Source: Pedobacter boryungensis (lineage in GTDB: Bacteria; Bacteroidota; Bacteroidia; Sphingobacteriales; Sphingobacteriaceae). Taken from it: 64,000 nucleotides of DNA. How positions within the stretch are numbered: position 1 is the first letter of the stretch; each line of letters begins with the position of its first letter. A program made the position numbers and the translations under genes. The stretch covers positions 868,001-932,000 of the forward strand of contig NZ_JABMKV010000002.1 in assembly GCF_013204825.1 (NCBI RefSeq). The letters run 5' to 3'. The notes under the pieces are model-generated. The model was not told the origin of the DNA. It saw only the letters and a list, made by a program, of their open reading frames with translations, and searched no databases. Shown in pieces: positions 36,129 to 45,350 of the stretch.

Positions 36129-36746
36129 ATGTCAGGTATTATTGGAAAAAAAGTAGGAATGACCAGCATTTTTGATGCCGAAGGAAAAAATATTCCTTGT
36201 ACGGTGATCGAAGCTGGACCTTGTGTGGTAACACAAGTTAAGACCGAAGAGAAAGATGGTTACGTATCAGTTCAACTAGGATACGATGAAGCCAAAGCAA
36301 AAAACACTACCCAGCCTTTAAAAGGTCACTTTGCGAAAGCAAACACAACTCCAAAACGTAAATTGGTAGAATTTGAACAGTTTGAAGCATCACTTAGTTT
36401 AGGTGATACAGTTACTGTTGATATTTTTGCTGAAGGCGATTTTGTTGATGTTGTTGGTACTTCAAAAGGTAAAGGTTTTCAGGGTGTAGTAAAACGTCAC
36501 GGTTTTGGTGGTGTGGGTGGTCAAACTCACGGTCAACATAACAGATTGCGTGCTCCAGGTTCATTGGGTGCTGCATCTTATCCAGCTCGCGTATTTAAAG
36601 GAATGCGTATGGCAGGAAGAACTGGTGGAGACAGAGTGAAAATTCAAAACTTACAAGTATTGAAAGTTTATGCTGAGCAAAACCTAGTTGTAGTTAGTGG
36701 TTCCATTCCAGGAGCTAAAGGTTCTTACGTAATCTTAGATAAGTAA
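36129..36746 (+). CDS. rplC: 50S ribosomal protein L3
   Basis: The 205-residue product starts [19 protein letters not shown] and contains [23 protein letters not shown] followed by the long loop [24 protein letters not shown], the L3 finger reaching the peptidyl-transferase centre. L3 is an early assembly protein for the 50S subunit. It is the first gene of a long ribosomal run and has its own promoter. Confidence 0.98.
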   Translation: MSGIIGKKVGMTSIFDAEGKNIPCTVIEAGPCVVTQVKTEEKDGYVSVQLGYDEAKAKNTTQPLKGHFAKANTTPKRKLVEFEQFEASLSLGDTVTVDIFAEGDFVDVVGTSKGKGFQGVVKRHGFGGVGGQTHGQHNRLRAPGSLGAASYPARVFKGMRMAGRTGGDRVKIQNLQVLKVYAEQNLVVVSGSIPGAKGSYVILDK

Positions 36747-36750
36747 GCAG

Positions 36751-37380
36751 ATGGAAGTAAAAGTAGTAAACATAACAGGAAAAGAGACAGGTGCCAAGGT
36801 GCAACTTCCTGAGTCGGTATTTGGAATTACTCCAAGCGATCACGCGATTTATTTAGATGTAAAACAGTATTTGGCTAATCAACGTCAAGGAACTCATAAA
36901 TCTAAACAACGTAACGAAATTGCAGGTTCAACCCGTAAATTATATAAACAAAAAGGTACTGGCGGTGCACGTGCCGGAAGCATTAAATCTCCATTGTTCA
37001 ATGGTGGTGGTCGTGTTTTTGGTCCACAACCAAGAGACTACAGTTTTAAATTAAACAAGAAATTGAAATCATTAGCACGTAAATCAGCTTTATCATATAA
37101 AGCAATTGATAACAGCGTTGTGGTTTTAGAAGATTTCACGTTTGATAACATTAAAACTAAAAACTATATCAATTTAGTTAATGCATTGAATTTAGCTGGA
37201 GAGAAAACGTTATTAGTTTTACCTGCACAAAATAACAATATCTATTTATCAAGCAGAAATATTCAGAAAGCAAAAGTAACTACTGCTGATCAGTTAAATA
37301 CTTATGATGTATTAAACGCTGGTAAACTTTTGTTAACTGCAGATTCGCTTAAAACATTGGAGGAGGCATTTGCCAAGTAA
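36751..37380 (+). CDS. rplD: 50S ribosomal protein L4
   Basis: The 209-residue protein has the L4 internal loop ([31 protein letters not shown] in two parts, then [24 protein letters not shown]), which lines the exit tunnel. The extended loop is intact, with the normal [11 protein letters not shown] where macrolide-resistance changes arise. In E. coli L4 represses its own operon. It starts 4 bp after rplC, and its 3' end carries a purine-rich GGAGGAGG before rplW. Confidence 0.98.
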   Translation: MEVKVVNITGKETGAKVQLPESVFGITPSDHAIYLDVKQYLANQRQGTHKSKQRNEIAGSTRKLYKQKGTGGARAGSIKSPLFNGGGRVFGPQPRDYSFKLNKKLKSLARKSALSYKAIDNSVVVLEDFTFDNIKTKNYINLVNALNLAGEKTLLVLPAQNNNIYLSSRNIQKAKVTTADQLNTYDVLNAGKLLLTADSLKTLEEAFAK

Positions 37381-37381
37381 T

Positions 37382-37672
37382 ATGGAAATTTTACAAAAAC
37401 CAATATTAACCGAAAAAGCTTCTGCATTAACTGAAAAAGCTAACCGTTTTACTTTCAGGGTAGATCATAGAGCTAACAAGTTGCAGATTAAATCGGCCAT
37501 CGAAAAAATGTATGGAGTGAACATTATTGCCTTAAACACTATGGTGGTTGTAGGTAAAATGAAATCAAGAAATACTAAAGGTGGTTTAGTGTCGGGACGT
37601 AGCCCGAAATATAAAAAAGCTATTGTAACATTGAAAGATGGCGAAACAATAGATTATTACGCGAATATTTAA
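37382..37672 (+). CDS. rplW: 50S ribosomal protein L23
   Basis: From ATG 37382 the protein has 96 residues (MEILQKPILTEKASALTEKANRFTFRVD), the usual L23 start. An in-frame TTG 12 nt upstream lies inside rplD and is not used here. L23 forms the docking site for trigger factor and SRP at the tunnel exit. It follows rplD after one base. Confidence 0.97.
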   Translation: MEILQKPILTEKASALTEKANRFTFRVDHRANKLQIKSAIEKMYGVNIIALNTMVVVGKMKSRNTKGGLVSGRSPKYKKAIVTLKDGETIDYYANI

Positions 37673-37695
37673 TAAGAATTGAATAATTTATAACT

Positions 37696-38520
37696 ATGGG
37701 CTTAAGAAAATTTAAACCAGTCACTCCGGGAACCCGTTTTAGGGTAGGCGCAAGCTTTTCGGAGATTACAGCAACCAAGCCCGAAAAATCATTGGTTGTA
37801 TCTTCTAAGAAATCGGGAGGTCGTAACAATACAGGAAAGATGACAATGCGCTACATGGGCGGTGGTCACAAAAAATCTTATCGTTTAATTGATTTTAAAC
37901 GTGATAAGTTTGATATCCCTGCAACAGTAGCTACTGTTGAGTACGATCCAAACCGTACAGCTCGTATTGCTTTGTTGCATTACGCAGATGGTGAGAAGCG
38001 TTACATTATTGCTCCTGAGGGATTGCAAGTAGGACAGACAGTGCTTTCGGGTGACAAAGCTACTCCAGAAGTAGGTAACACTTTGAAATTGGCAAATATC
38101 CCTTTGGGATCTATTGTACACAATTTAGAAATTCATCCTGGTAAAGGTGCTCAATTGGCACGTAGCGCAGGTGCTTATGCACAGCTTGCAGCTAGAGATG
38201 GTAAATATGCAACTATTAAAATGCCATCAGGCGAAGTAAGATCTATCTTAGTTACCTGTTTAGCAACAATCGGTGCAGTTTCTAACTCTGATCACGCTAA
38301 TGAAGTATTAGGTAAAGCAGGACGTAGCCGTTGGTTAGGTCGTCGCCCTAGAACTCGTCCAGTAGCGATGAACCCAGTAGATCACCCAATGGGTGGTGGT
38401 GAAGGTCGCTCTTCAGGAGGTCAACCTCGTTCAAGAAACGGAGTTTACTCTAAAGGCTTCAAAACCCGTACACTGAAAAAATACTCAAATCGTTTCATCA
38501 TAGAGAAAAGGAAGAAATAA
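37696..38520 (+). CDS. rplB: 50S ribosomal protein L2
   Basis: The 274-residue protein carries the L2 signature near its C-terminus, [22 protein letters not shown], with the conserved histidine near the peptidyl-transferase centre. The start [15 protein letters not shown] is canonical for Bacteroidota. It overlaps rpsS by one base (TAATG), giving translational coupling. Confidence 0.98.
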   Translation: MGLRKFKPVTPGTRFRVGASFSEITATKPEKSLVVSSKKSGGRNNTGKMTMRYMGGGHKKSYRLIDFKRDKFDIPATVATVEYDPNRTARIALLHYADGEKRYIIAPEGLQVGQTVLSGDKATPEVGNTLKLANIPLGSIVHNLEIHPGKGAQLARSAGAYAQLAARDGKYATIKMPSGEVRSILVTCLATIGAVSNSDHANEVLGKAGRSRWLGRRPRTRPVAMNPVDHPMGGGEGRSSGGQPRSRNGVYSKGFKTRTLKKYSNRFIIEKRKK

Positions 38521-38786
38521 TGGCTCGTTCGATAAAAAAAGGACCTTATATTGACCATAACGTAGAGAAGAAAGTAGTCTCTATGAATGATTCAGGCAAA
38601 AAGTCTGTGATCAAAACTTGGTCTCGCAGATCAATGATCTCACCAGATTTTGTGGGTCATACATTTGCAGTACACAACGGAAATAAATTTATTCCGGTAT
38701 ACGTAACAGAAAACATGGTTGGTCACAAACTAGGAGAATTTGCTCCAACCAGAACATTTAGAGGGCACTCTGATAAGAAAAAATAA
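38520..38786 (+). CDS. rpsS: 30S ribosomal protein S19
   Basis: The 88-residue product ([59 protein letters not shown]) is S19, which contacts S13 and 16S rRNA in the 30S head. Start overlaps the rplB stop by one base; rplV follows after 7 bp. Confidence 0.98.
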   Translation: MARSIKKGPYIDHNVEKKVVSMNDSGKKSVIKTWSRRSMISPDFVGHTFAVHNGNKFIPVYVTENMVGHKLGEFAPTRTFRGHSDKKK

Positions 38787-38793
38787 TTAAGAG

Positions 38794-39159
38794 ATGGAAG
38801 CACTAGCGAAATTAAACAATTGTCCAACCTCACCACGTAAAATGCGTTTGGTTGTAGATCTAATCAGAGGTGAGCGTGTTGAGAAAGCATTAAGCATTTT
38901 GAAATTTACCAATAAAGAAGCAGCAATAAGAGTTGAGAAACTTTTATTATCAGCAATCAAAAATTGGGAATCTAAAAATGAAGGTTCTCGCCCTGAAGAA
39001 AACCAATTATACGTGAAAACGATAATGGTAGGCGGTGGTCGTCAATTAAAAAGATTAAGACCAGCTCCTCAAGGTCGTGGTTATAGAATACGTAAGCGTT
39101 CAAACCATGTTACTTTGGTAGTAGATAGTAAAAACGTTGAAACTCAAACTAATTCATAA
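38794..39159 (+). CDS. rplV: 50S ribosomal protein L22
   Basis: The 121-residue protein has the L22 core ([31 protein letters not shown]) and the beta-hairpin [32 protein letters not shown] extending into the exit tunnel. Hairpin length is normal, with no duplication or deletion of the macrolide-resistance type. It is 2 bp before rpsC. Confidence 0.98.
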   Translation: MEALAKLNNCPTSPRKMRLVVDLIRGERVEKALSILKFTNKEAAIRVEKLLLSAIKNWESKNEGSRPEENQLYVKTIMVGGGRQLKRLRPAPQGRGYRIRKRSNHVTLVVDSKNVETQTNS

Positions 39160-39161
39160 AC

Positions 39162-40004
39162 ATGGGACAAAAAGCAAATCCAATAGGCGCCAGATTAGGA
39201 ATCATCAGAGGATGGGATTCTAATTGGTTCGGAGGCAACAACTATGCTGATAAATTAGTTGAAGACGAACAAATAAGAAAATACCTTTCAGCTCGTATTG
39301 CAAAAGGTGGAGTAGCTAAAGTTGTAATTGAACGTACGTTAAAACGTATCACTGTTACTATTCACACAGCTCGTCCAGGTATTGTAATAGGTAAAGCAGG
39401 TCAAGAGGTTGATAAAATCAAAGAAGAGTTAAAGAAATTGACTAAAAAGGAAATTCAAATTAACATCTTTGAAATTAAACGTCCTGAACTTGATGCACAA
39501 TTAGTTGCAGAAGGTGTTGCAAAACAACTTGAGGCTAGAATCTCATTCCGTAGAGCAATGAAATCTACTATCGCATCAACAATGCGTATGGGTGCAGAAG
39601 GTATCAAAATAATGACTTCAGGTCGTTTAGGTGGTGCCGAGATGGCTCGTAGCGAACAGTATAAAGAAGGAAGAATTCCTTTACATACTTTCCGTGCAGA
39701 CATTGATTACGCATTAGCAGAAGCTTTAACTACTTATGGTAAAATAGGTGTTAAAGTTTGGATCTGTAAAGGTGAAGTTTACGGTAAACGTGATCTTTCT
39801 CCAAACATCGGTGCTGCGAGCAATGCTCCAGGCAAAGGTGGCGACAGACCTCAAGGTGCTTTCGGTGGTCGTGATGGCGGTAGAGATAATAGAGGCGGTG
39901 GAGACAGAAGAAATGACAAACGCCCAGGCGGTGGTCGTCCAGGTCAAGGCGGAGCCGGAAGAGATAATAAAGGTGGTGGTGCCAACAGAGGCCCACGCAA
40001 ATAG
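39162..40004 (+). CDS. rpsC: 30S ribosomal protein S3 with Gly/Arg/Asp-rich tail
   Basis: The first about 210 residues are ordinary S3: [22 protein letters not shown], a KH domain with [20 protein letters not shown], and [27 protein letters not shown]-type C-domain motifs in order. Residues about 215-280 form a low-complexity extension of Gly, Arg, Asp and Asn ([35 protein letters not shown]), like RGG RNA-binding tails. Such tails on S3 are known in Bacteroidota but vary in sequence. S3 is part of the mRNA entry tunnel helicase. Confidence 0.97.
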   Translation: MGQKANPIGARLGIIRGWDSNWFGGNNYADKLVEDEQIRKYLSARIAKGGVAKVVIERTLKRITVTIHTARPGIVIGKAGQEVDKIKEELKKLTKKEIQINIFEIKRPELDAQLVAEGVAKQLEARISFRRAMKSTIASTMRMGAEGIKIMTSGRLGGAEMARSEQYKEGRIPLHTFRADIDYALAEALTTYGKIGVKVWICKGEVYGKRDLSPNIGAASNAPGKGGDRPQGAFGGRDGGRDNRGGGDRRNDKRPGGGRPGQGGAGRDNKGGGANRGPRK

Positions 40005-40039
40005 TTAACAAGATCGTTTAACGATAATATTAAAATAAA

Positions 40040-40462
40040 ATGTTACAGCCAAAAAGAACGAAGTTCAGAAAGATGCAAAAAGGCAGAATGAAAGGTTTAG
40101 CAACTCGTGGTGCTGAATTATCATTCGGATCTTTCGGGATTAAATCTTTAGAGGCAACTTGGATTACAAGTCGCCAGATAGAAGCAGCCCGTATTGCGGT
40201 AACTCGTTTCATGAAACGTGAAGGTCAAGTTTGGATTAGAATATTCCCGGATAAACCGGTAACTAAAAAGCCAGCTGAGGTACGTATGGGTAAAGGTAAA
40301 GGTGCTCCAGAATATTGGGTAGCTGTTGTTAGACCCGGACGTATAATTTTTGAAGCAGAAGGTGTTCCAATGGAAATTGCCAAAGAAGCATTAAGACTTG
40401 CAGCTCAAAAATTACCTATTCAAACAAAATTTGTAGTACGTAGAGATTACGTAGAAGCATAA
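40040..40462 (+). CDS. rplP: 50S ribosomal protein L16
   Basis: The 140-residue protein matches L16 ([63 protein letters not shown]). It stabilises tRNA at the A-site side of the 50S subunit. It lies 35 bp after rpsC; rpmC follows after 72 bp without a clear promoter. Confidence 0.98.
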   Translation: MLQPKRTKFRKMQKGRMKGLATRGAELSFGSFGIKSLEATWITSRQIEAARIAVTRFMKREGQVWIRIFPDKPVTKKPAEVRMGKGKGAPEYWVAVVRPGRIIFEAEGVPMEIAKEALRLAAQKLPIQTKFVVRRDYVEA

Positions 40463-40534
40463 AAAAGTTTTGGGATCAATGTTGTAAATAACTTGTTGTT
40501 ATAACCGCTAGACCCGAACATAAAAATTAATAAA

Positions 40535-40744
40535 ATGAAGAACTCAGAAATCATAGGGCTTTCAAAAGAAGAACTAGTAGCTAAGATTGCAGAAGAAAGA
40601 GAAAACTTAGTAAAGTTAAAATTTGCACATACAATTTCGGCTATAGAAAATCCTACCCGTATTACTAAGGTAAGAAAAGACATTGCCCGATTAAACACTG
40701 AATTGACTAAGCTTAATGCTCAGTCTGCAACTGAAACTAAATAA
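40535..40744 (+). CDS. rpmC: 50S ribosomal protein L29
   Basis: The 69-residue helical hairpin ([49 protein letters not shown], shown in order of its two helices) is L29, located near the tunnel exit beside L23. The start is MKNSEIIG. It is followed by rpsQ after 13 bp. Confidence 0.96.
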   Translation: MKNSEIIGLSKEELVAKIAEERENLVKLKFAHTISAIENPTRITKVRKDIARLNTELTKLNAQSATETK

Positions 40745-40757
40745 CTTTAGAGTCGAA

Positions 40758-41012
40758 ATGGAAAGACAATTAAGAAAAACAAGAACCGGGTTGGTGGTAA
40801 GCAACAAAATGGATAAATCTGTTGTTGTGGCGGTTGAACGTAAAGTGAAACACCCGATCTATGGTAAGTTTGTTAAGAAAACTACCAAATTTATGGCTCA
40901 TGACGAAAAGAACGAATGTGGTATCGGTGATACTGTATTAATTCAAGAAACTCGTCCGCTGAGTAAAAACAAGAACTGGAGATTGGTACAAATTTTAGAA
41001 AGAGCTAAATAA
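40758..41012 (+). CDS. rpsQ: 30S ribosomal protein S17
   Basis: From ATG 40758 the product has 84 residues ([29 protein letters not shown]), a standard S17; a start at 40716 inside rpmC is rejected. It has an OB fold that binds 16S rRNA helix 11. It ends one base before rplN. Confidence 0.97.
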   Translation: MERQLRKTRTGLVVSNKMDKSVVVAVERKVKHPIYGKFVKKTTKFMAHDEKNECGIGDTVLIQETRPLSKNKNWRLVQILERAK

Positions 41013-41013
41013 G

Positions 41014-41382
41014 ATGGTACAACAGGAATCACGATTAAACGTAGCCGATAATAGCGGCGCAAAACAAGTACTGGTTATCCGTGTACTTGGTGGAACTGGC
41101 AAAAGATATGCTTCTATAGGTGACAAAATTGTTGTTACAGTAAAAAGCGCTTTGCCATCTGGTAACATTAAAAAAGGAACAGTTTCTAAAGCAGTTGTAG
41201 TAAGAACTAAAAAAGAAATCAGACGTAAGGATGGTTCTTATATTCGTTTTGATGACAATGCAGCAGTATTGTTAAATGCACAAGACGAGCCACGTGGTAC
41301 ACGTATTTTTGGCCCGGTTGCGAGAGAACTACGTGAGAAACAATTCATGAAAATTGTATCATTAGCACCGGAGGTATTATAA
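41014..41382 (+). CDS. rplN: 50S ribosomal protein L14
   Basis: The 122-residue product starts [27 protein letters not shown] and matches L14 throughout, including the end [17 protein letters not shown]14 lies at the subunit interface. Its last codons contain GGAGG 9 nt before the rplX ATG, which may help ribosome binding by chance. Confidence 0.98.
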   Translation: MVQQESRLNVADNSGAKQVLVIRVLGGTGKRYASIGDKIVVTVKSALPSGNIKKGTVSKAVVVRTKKEIRRKDGSYIRFDDNAAVLLNAQDEPRGTRIFGPVARELREKQFMKIVSLAPEVL

Positions 41383-41383
41383 T

Positions 41384-41722
41384 ATGAAAAATCAAGTAAC
41401 ACAAGCCAAAGTAAAAATCCGTAAAGGAGATTTAGTAAAGGTGATAGCTGGCGATTCAAAAGGCCAACAAGGTAAAGTACAAGAAGTATTGGTTGCCAAA
41501 AGTAGAGTTGTTGTTGAAGGTATTAACCTTGTATCAAAACATACTAAACCAAATGCTGCTACACCAAATGGTGGTATAATTAAAAAAGAAGCTGCTCTTC
41601 ATATTTCTAACGTTCAGTTGGTTGATCCAAAATCTGGTAAAACTACTCGTGTTGGTCGTAAATTAAACGCTGACGGAAAATTAGTTAGAGTTGCTAAAAT
41701 TTCAGGGGAGGAAATCAAATAA
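41384..41722 (+). CDS. rplX: 50S ribosomal protein L24
   Basis: The 112-residue protein has the KOW motif [22 protein letters not shown] and [14 protein letters not shown], typical of L24, an assembly initiator near the tunnel exit. It overlaps rplE by one base (TAATG). Confidence 0.98.
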   Translation: MKNQVTQAKVKIRKGDLVKVIAGDSKGQQGKVQEVLVAKSRVVVEGINLVSKHTKPNAATPNGGIIKKEAALHISNVQLVDPKSGKTTRVGRKLNADGKLVRVAKISGEEIK

Positions 41723-42288
41723 TGGCATACGTACCAAGATTAAAAAGTAAATATAAAGAGGAAATTGTAACTGCTCTTAAAGATAAGTTCAATTACAAAA
41801 GCATCATGCAAGTTCCTAAATTAGAGAAAATTGCGATTAACCAAGGTGTTGGCCGTTATTCTGTAACTGATAAGAAAGTTATGGATAGCTCTATCTTAGA
41901 AATGAGTACGATCGCTGGTCAACAAGCTGTTGGAGCAAAATCTAAAAAAGATATCTCAAACTTTAAATTACGTAAAGGTATGCCAGTAGGTGTAAGAGTA
42001 ACATTACGTGATAATAACATGTATGAGTTTTTAGATCGATTAATTTCAGTAGCTTTGCCTCGTATCCGTGATTTCAAAGGTATCAATGATAAAGGATTTG
42101 ACGGAAAAGGTAATTATACATTAGGTATTACTGAGCAAATCATTTTCCCAGAGATCAACATTGATAAAATCAACAAGATTTTAGGTATGGACATTACCTT
42201 TGTAACGTCTGCTACTACTGATGTTGAAGCATTGGAACTTTTAAAACAATTTGGATTACCATTTAAAAATCAAAAAACAGAGCAATAA
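41722..42288 (+). CDS. rplE: 50S ribosomal protein L5
   Basis: The 188-residue product matches L5 ([59 protein letters not shown] in sequence). It binds 5S rRNA and P-site tRNA. Start and stop overlap the neighbouring genes by one base each. Confidence 0.98.
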   Translation: MAYVPRLKSKYKEEIVTALKDKFNYKSIMQVPKLEKIAINQGVGRYSVTDKKVMDSSILEMSTIAGQQAVGAKSKKDISNFKLRKGMPVGVRVTLRDNNMYEFLDRLISVALPRIRDFKGINDKGFDGKGNYTLGITEQIIFPEINIDKINKILGMDITFVTSATTDVEALELLKQFGLPFKNQKTEQ

Positions 42289-42557
42289 TGGCAAAAGAAG
42301 GTGTAAAAGCTCGCGAAGTTAAGCGTCAAAAATTGGTTGCTAAATATGCAGATAAACGTGCTGAATTAAAAGCAGCAGGTGATTTCGCAGGATTAGATAA
42401 ATTACCTAAAAATTCATCGGCAGTGCGTTTGCACAACCGTTGCAAATTAACAGGTCGTCCTCGTGGATATATGCGTACTTTTGGTATCTCAAGAGTAACT
42501 TTCCGTGAAATGGCTTTAGACGGTAAAATACCAGGAGTTAGAAAAGCTAGCTGGTAA
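42288..42557 (+). CDS. rpsN: 30S ribosomal protein S14 (zinc-free form)
   Basis: The 89-residue protein is the long, C-minus form of S14. It ends [40 protein letters not shown] (one Cys only), so it lacks the CXXC zinc ribbon. A 160-bp gap with a promoter follows, so rpsN may end an early transcription unit. Confidence 0.97.
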   Translation: MAKEGVKAREVKRQKLVAKYADKRAELKAAGDFAGLDKLPKNSSAVRLHNRCKLTGRPRGYMRTFGISRVTFREMALDGKIPGVRKASW

Positions 42558-42574
42558 TTACTGAGTTATAAATT

Positions 42575-42604
42575 TTGAGTTATAAGTTGTAAGTTGTATT
42601 TTTG
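42575..42604 (+). promoter_or_regulatory. Internal promoter upstream of rpsH inside an inverted repeat
   Basis: TTG (42575-42577), a 19-nt spacer and TATTTTTG (42597-42604), followed by CAACCC, form a full promoter. The -7 box sits in the loop of a 17-bp inverted repeat (42577-42593 with 42610-42626). Confidence 0.75.
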
Positions 42605-42626
42605 CAACCCTTACAACTTATAGCTC
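42577..42626. repeat. 17-bp inverted repeat between rpsN and rpsH
   Basis: The arms (GAGTTATAAG... at 42577-42593 and ...CTTATAGCTC at 42610-42626) match with a single G-T pair. The left arm is also preceded by a direct repeat of GAGTTATA (42563-42570). Confidence 0.7.
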
Positions 42627-42659
42627 ATTATATATATAGCTAAAAATAGAATTTTAACC

Positions 42660-42703
42660 GATAGCAGGTCCCAAAGTCAGGTGGCAAAAAGGATACCACT
42701 ATC
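42660..42703 (+). promoter_or_regulatory. Structured leader just upstream of rpsH
   Basis: GATA (42660-42663) with TATC (42700-42703) and GTGG (42681-42684) with CCAC (42696-42699) can form a stem with an internal bulge. It ends 14 nt before the rpsH ATG. An S8-binding autoregulatory role is a guess by analogy with spc operons. Confidence 0.35.
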
Positions 42704-42717
42704 ACAAATAAATAATA

Positions 42718-43116
42718 ATGAATACAGATCCAATCGCAGATTATCTGACACGAGTGAGAAATGCTATCAAAGCTAATCACAGAATTGTAGAAATTCCTGC
42801 ATCAAACCTTAAAAAAGAAATTACAAAAGTTCTTTTTGACAAAGGTTACATCGCAAACTACAAGTTTGAAGACACGAATGCTCAAGGCGTAATTAAAATC
42901 GCTTTAAAGTACAATGCAATTACTAAAATCTCGGCTATCCGTACGTTAACTCGTATTAGTAAACCAGGTTTACGTCAATATGCTGGTGTAGAAAACATGC
43001 CAAGAGTATTAAATGGTTTAGGTATAGCAATCTTATCTACTTCTAAAGGTGTAATGACCGATAAAGAAGCAGCCAAATTAAATATTGGTGGTGAGGTATT
43101 GTGTCACGTTTATTAA
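42718..43116 (+). CDS. rpsH: 30S ribosomal protein S8
   Basis: The 132-residue protein (MNTDPIADYLTRVRNAIKANHRIVEIPAS, ISKPGLRQYAGVENMPRVLNGLGIAILSTSKGVMTDKEA, GGEVLCHVY) is S8, which binds 16S helix 21 and represses spc operons in E. coli. It has a promoter and leader of its own here. Confidence 0.98.
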   Translation: MNTDPIADYLTRVRNAIKANHRIVEIPASNLKKEITKVLFDKGYIANYKFEDTNAQGVIKIALKYNAITKISAIRTLTRISKPGLRQYAGVENMPRVLNGLGIAILSTSKGVMTDKEAAKLNIGGEVLCHVY

Positions 43117-43120
43117 TTAA

Positions 43121-43126
43121 AGGAGG
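43121..43126 (+). promoter_or_regulatory. Shine-Dalgarno sequence of rplF
   Basis: AGGAGG in the non-coding 18-bp gap between rpsH and rplF, 8 nt before the rplF ATG. It mirrors the site in front of rpsG. Confidence 0.7.
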
Positions 43127-43134
43127 ATAGCACA

Positions 43135-43692
43135 ATGTCAAGAATAGGAAAAAATCCAATTAACGTACCTGCTGGTGTAACTATAACTGTTTCTAATGAT
43201 AATTTAGTAACCGTTAAAGGTCCAAAAGGAGAGTTATCTCAACAAGTAGATACAGATATTATAGTTAAGCAAGAAGATAATGTTTTAACTGTTAGTCGTC
43301 CAACTGAACAAAAAAGACATAAAGCCCTTCACGGGTTATATCGTTCTTTAATTAACAACATGGTTGTTGGTGTTACAGAAGGTTATAAAATAGAACAAGA
43401 ATTAGTGGGTGTGGGTTACCGTGCTACTAACCAAGGTAATACTTTGGATCTAGTTTTAGGTTATTCTCACCACTATGTATTCCAATTGCCACAAGAGATT
43501 AAAGTAACCACCACATCTGAAAAAGGTCAGACTCCTAAAATTATTTTAGAGAGTATTGATAAACAATTGATAGGTCAAGTAGCAGCAAAAATCCGTTCGT
43601 TACGTGCACCAGAGCCATATAAAGGTAAAGGTATCAAGTTTGTTGGTGAAGTGTTAAGAAGAAAAGCAGGTAAATCAGCTTCTAAAAAATAA
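43135..43692 (+). CDS. rplF: 50S ribosomal protein L6
   Basis: The 185-residue product has the two L6 repeats ([71 protein letters not shown]). It stabilises the factor-binding region of the 50S subunit. An intergenic AGGAGG precedes it. Confidence 0.98.
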   Translation: MSRIGKNPINVPAGVTITVSNDNLVTVKGPKGELSQQVDTDIIVKQEDNVLTVSRPTEQKRHKALHGLYRSLINNMVVGVTEGYKIEQELVGVGYRATNQGNTLDLVLGYSHHYVFQLPQEIKVTTTSEKGQTPKIILESIDKQLIGQVAAKIRSLRAPEPYKGKGIKFVGEVLRRKAGKSASKK

Positions 43693-43697
43693 TTAAA

Positions 43698-44051
43698 ATG
43701 GCAGGAAAAAAATTATCTCGTAGAGATCGTATCAAAAAAGGTATCAGAAAAAGACTTACTGGATCTGAGAGCCGTCCACGTTTATCAGTTTATAGAAGCA
43801 ATAAAGGTATTTATGCTCAAATCATTAACGATGTAACTGGTAATACTATAGTTTCAGCATCTTCTTTATCTAAAGATTTTACTGGTAAAGGAAACAAATC
43901 TGATCAGTCTGTAGCAGTAGGCAAATTAGTTGCCGAAAAAGCAATCGCAGCTGGTGTTAAAGAAGTTGTTTTTGACAGAAATGGTTACTTATACCATGGT
44001 CGTGTTAAATCGTTGGCAGAGGGTGCTCGCGAAGCTGGTTTAGTATTTTAA
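43698..44051 (+). CDS. rplR: 50S ribosomal protein L18
   Basis: The 117-residue protein matches L18 ([43 protein letters not shown], in two parts, and [32 protein letters not shown]). It binds 5S rRNA with L5. Spacing to rplF is 5 bp and to rpsE 18 bp. Confidence 0.98.
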   Translation: MAGKKLSRRDRIKKGIRKRLTGSESRPRLSVYRSNKGIYAQIINDVTGNTIVSASSLSKDFTGKGNKSDQSVAVGKLVAEKAIAAGVKEVVFDRNGYLYHGRVKSLAEGAREAGLVF

Positions 44052-44069
44052 TCTAAGAAATAGGATAAG

Positions 44070-44588
44070 ATGTCAACTATCAATATAAAAAGAGTTAAGA
44101 CTAGCGAAATCGAATTGAAAGATCGTTTAGTTAGCATACAACGTGTTGCCAAAGTAACCAAAGGTGGTCGTACTTTCAGCTTCTCAGCCATTGTGGTTGT
44201 TGGAGATGAGCAAGGGGTTGTTGGTTATGGTTTAGGTAAGGCCAAAGAGGTTACTGAAGCTATTGCTAAAGGAATTGATGATGCAAAAAAGAACTTAGTT
44301 AAAGTTCCAATTTTGCACGGTACTGTTCCTCACGAGCAAATCGGTAAATTCTCTGGAGGTTTTGTTTTAATCAAACCAGCTGCAGTAGGTACCGGAGTAA
44401 TTGCTGGTGGTGCAATGCGTGCAGTATTAGAAAGTGCTGGTATACATAACGTATTAGCAAAGTCAAAAGGTTCATCAAATCCACACAACGTGGTAAAAGC
44501 AACAGTAGATGCTTTAACTAAAATGCGTGATGCTTATACAGTAGCTCAGCACCGTGGTGTAGATTTAAATAAAGTTTTTAACGGATAA
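44070..44588 (+). CDS. rpsE: 30S ribosomal protein S5
   Basis: The 172-residue product carries [44 protein letters not shown] and the C-terminal [28 protein letters not shown] regions of S5. It contributes to accuracy and mRNA unwinding. rpmD follows after 4 bp. Confidence 0.98.
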   Translation: MSTINIKRVKTSEIELKDRLVSIQRVAKVTKGGRTFSFSAIVVVGDEQGVVGYGLGKAKEVTEAIAKGIDDAKKNLVKVPILHGTVPHEQIGKFSGGFVLIKPAAVGTGVIAGGAMRAVLESAGIHNVLAKSKGSSNPHNVVKATVDALTKMRDAYTVAQHRGVDLNKVFNG

Positions 44589-44592
44589 TATC

Positions 44593-44772
44593 ATGGCTAA
44601 AATTAAAATTACCCAAGTAAAAAGCATTATCGATAGAAGCGAACGCCAAAAAAGAACGATGAAAGCTTTAGGTTTAACTAAAATGAACCAAAGTGTAGAA
44701 GTTGAGGCTAACGCTGCCATTATTGGGATGGTAAGAAAAGTTAATCACTTAGTAGCTATTGAGACTATCTAA
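44593..44772 (+). CDS. rpmD: 50S ribosomal protein L30
   Basis: A short 59-residue gene (MAKIKITQVKSIIDRSERQK, then RTMKALGLTKMNQSVE) between rpsE and rplO, exactly where rpmD belongs. LGLTKMNQSVE is the L30 LGL-x3-N signature. A hairpin with a T-run lies 12 bp after its stop. Confidence 0.96.
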   Translation: MAKIKITQVKSIIDRSERQKRTMKALGLTKMNQSVEVEANAAIIGMVRKVNHLVAIETI

Positions 44773-44783
44773 GAATTAAAGAC

Positions 44784-44830
44784 TGATTGAATGACGGAAT
44801 GCATAGCTATTCTATCATTCAATCATTTTT
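44784..44830 (+). terminator. Terminator-like hairpin between rpmD and rplO
   Basis: An 11-bp perfect stem (TGATTGAATGA 44784-44794 with TCATTCAATCA 44815-44825) is followed by TTTTT. It is AT-rich, so termination would be partial at best. Confidence 0.6.
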
Positions 44831-44853
44831 ATTTCAATAATTATTTATTTACC

Positions 44854-44885
44854 GTTGTCCCTGATTAGTGAAAGCGAAGGGCAAC
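44854..44885 (+). promoter_or_regulatory. Leader hairpin of rplO
   Basis: GTTGTCCCT (44854-44862) pairs with AGGGCAAC (44878-44885) with one bulged T. A near-consensus -7 box (TACCGTTG, 44850-44857, one mismatch) overlaps it, so promoter or RNA structure are alternative readings. Confidence 0.45.
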
Positions 44886-44900
44886 ACAACAAGTTTAAAA

Positions 44901-45347
44901 ATGAACTTAAGTAATTTAAAACCTGCAAAAGGGTCTATTAAAAAAATTAAAAGAATTGGTCGTGGTCAAGGTTCTGGTCGTGGTGGTACATCTACTCGTG
45001 GTCATAAAGGAGCTGGTTCACGTTCTGGTCACTCAACTAAAATTGGTTTTGAAGGTGGTCAAATGCCATTGCAACGTCGTGTACCTAAAGTAGGTTTCAA
45101 ACCTATCAATCGTACTGAATATGTTGGTGTTAACTTAGACGTATTACAAGGTTTAGCAGAGAAATTCAATTTAACTAGTATAGATTTTGCTGCTATCCAA
45201 GAGCATGGTTTAGCTTCAAAAAATGACTTAGTAAAAATCTTAGGTCGTGGTGAAGTTAAAGCTAAATTAGAAGTTACAGCTCACGCTTTTTCTGCAACTG
45301 CACAAAAAGCCATCGAAGCTGCTGGAGGCTCAATCGTAAAATTGTAA
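44901..45347 (+). CDS. rplO: 50S ribosomal protein L15
   Basis: From ATG 44901 the protein is 148 residues ([43 protein letters not shown] in two parts), a typical L15; an upstream in-frame GTG at 44868 falls within the leader hairpin and is rejected. The Gly/Arg-rich N-terminus winds into 23S rRNA. secY follows after 3 bp. Confidence 0.97.
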   Translation: MNLSNLKPAKGSIKKIKRIGRGQGSGRGGTSTRGHKGAGSRSGHSTKIGFEGGQMPLQRRVPKVGFKPINRTEYVGVNLDVLQGLAEKFNLTSIDFAAIQEHGLASKNDLVKILGRGEVKAKLEVTAHAFSATAQKAIEAAGGSIVKL

Positions 45348-45350
45348 TTA

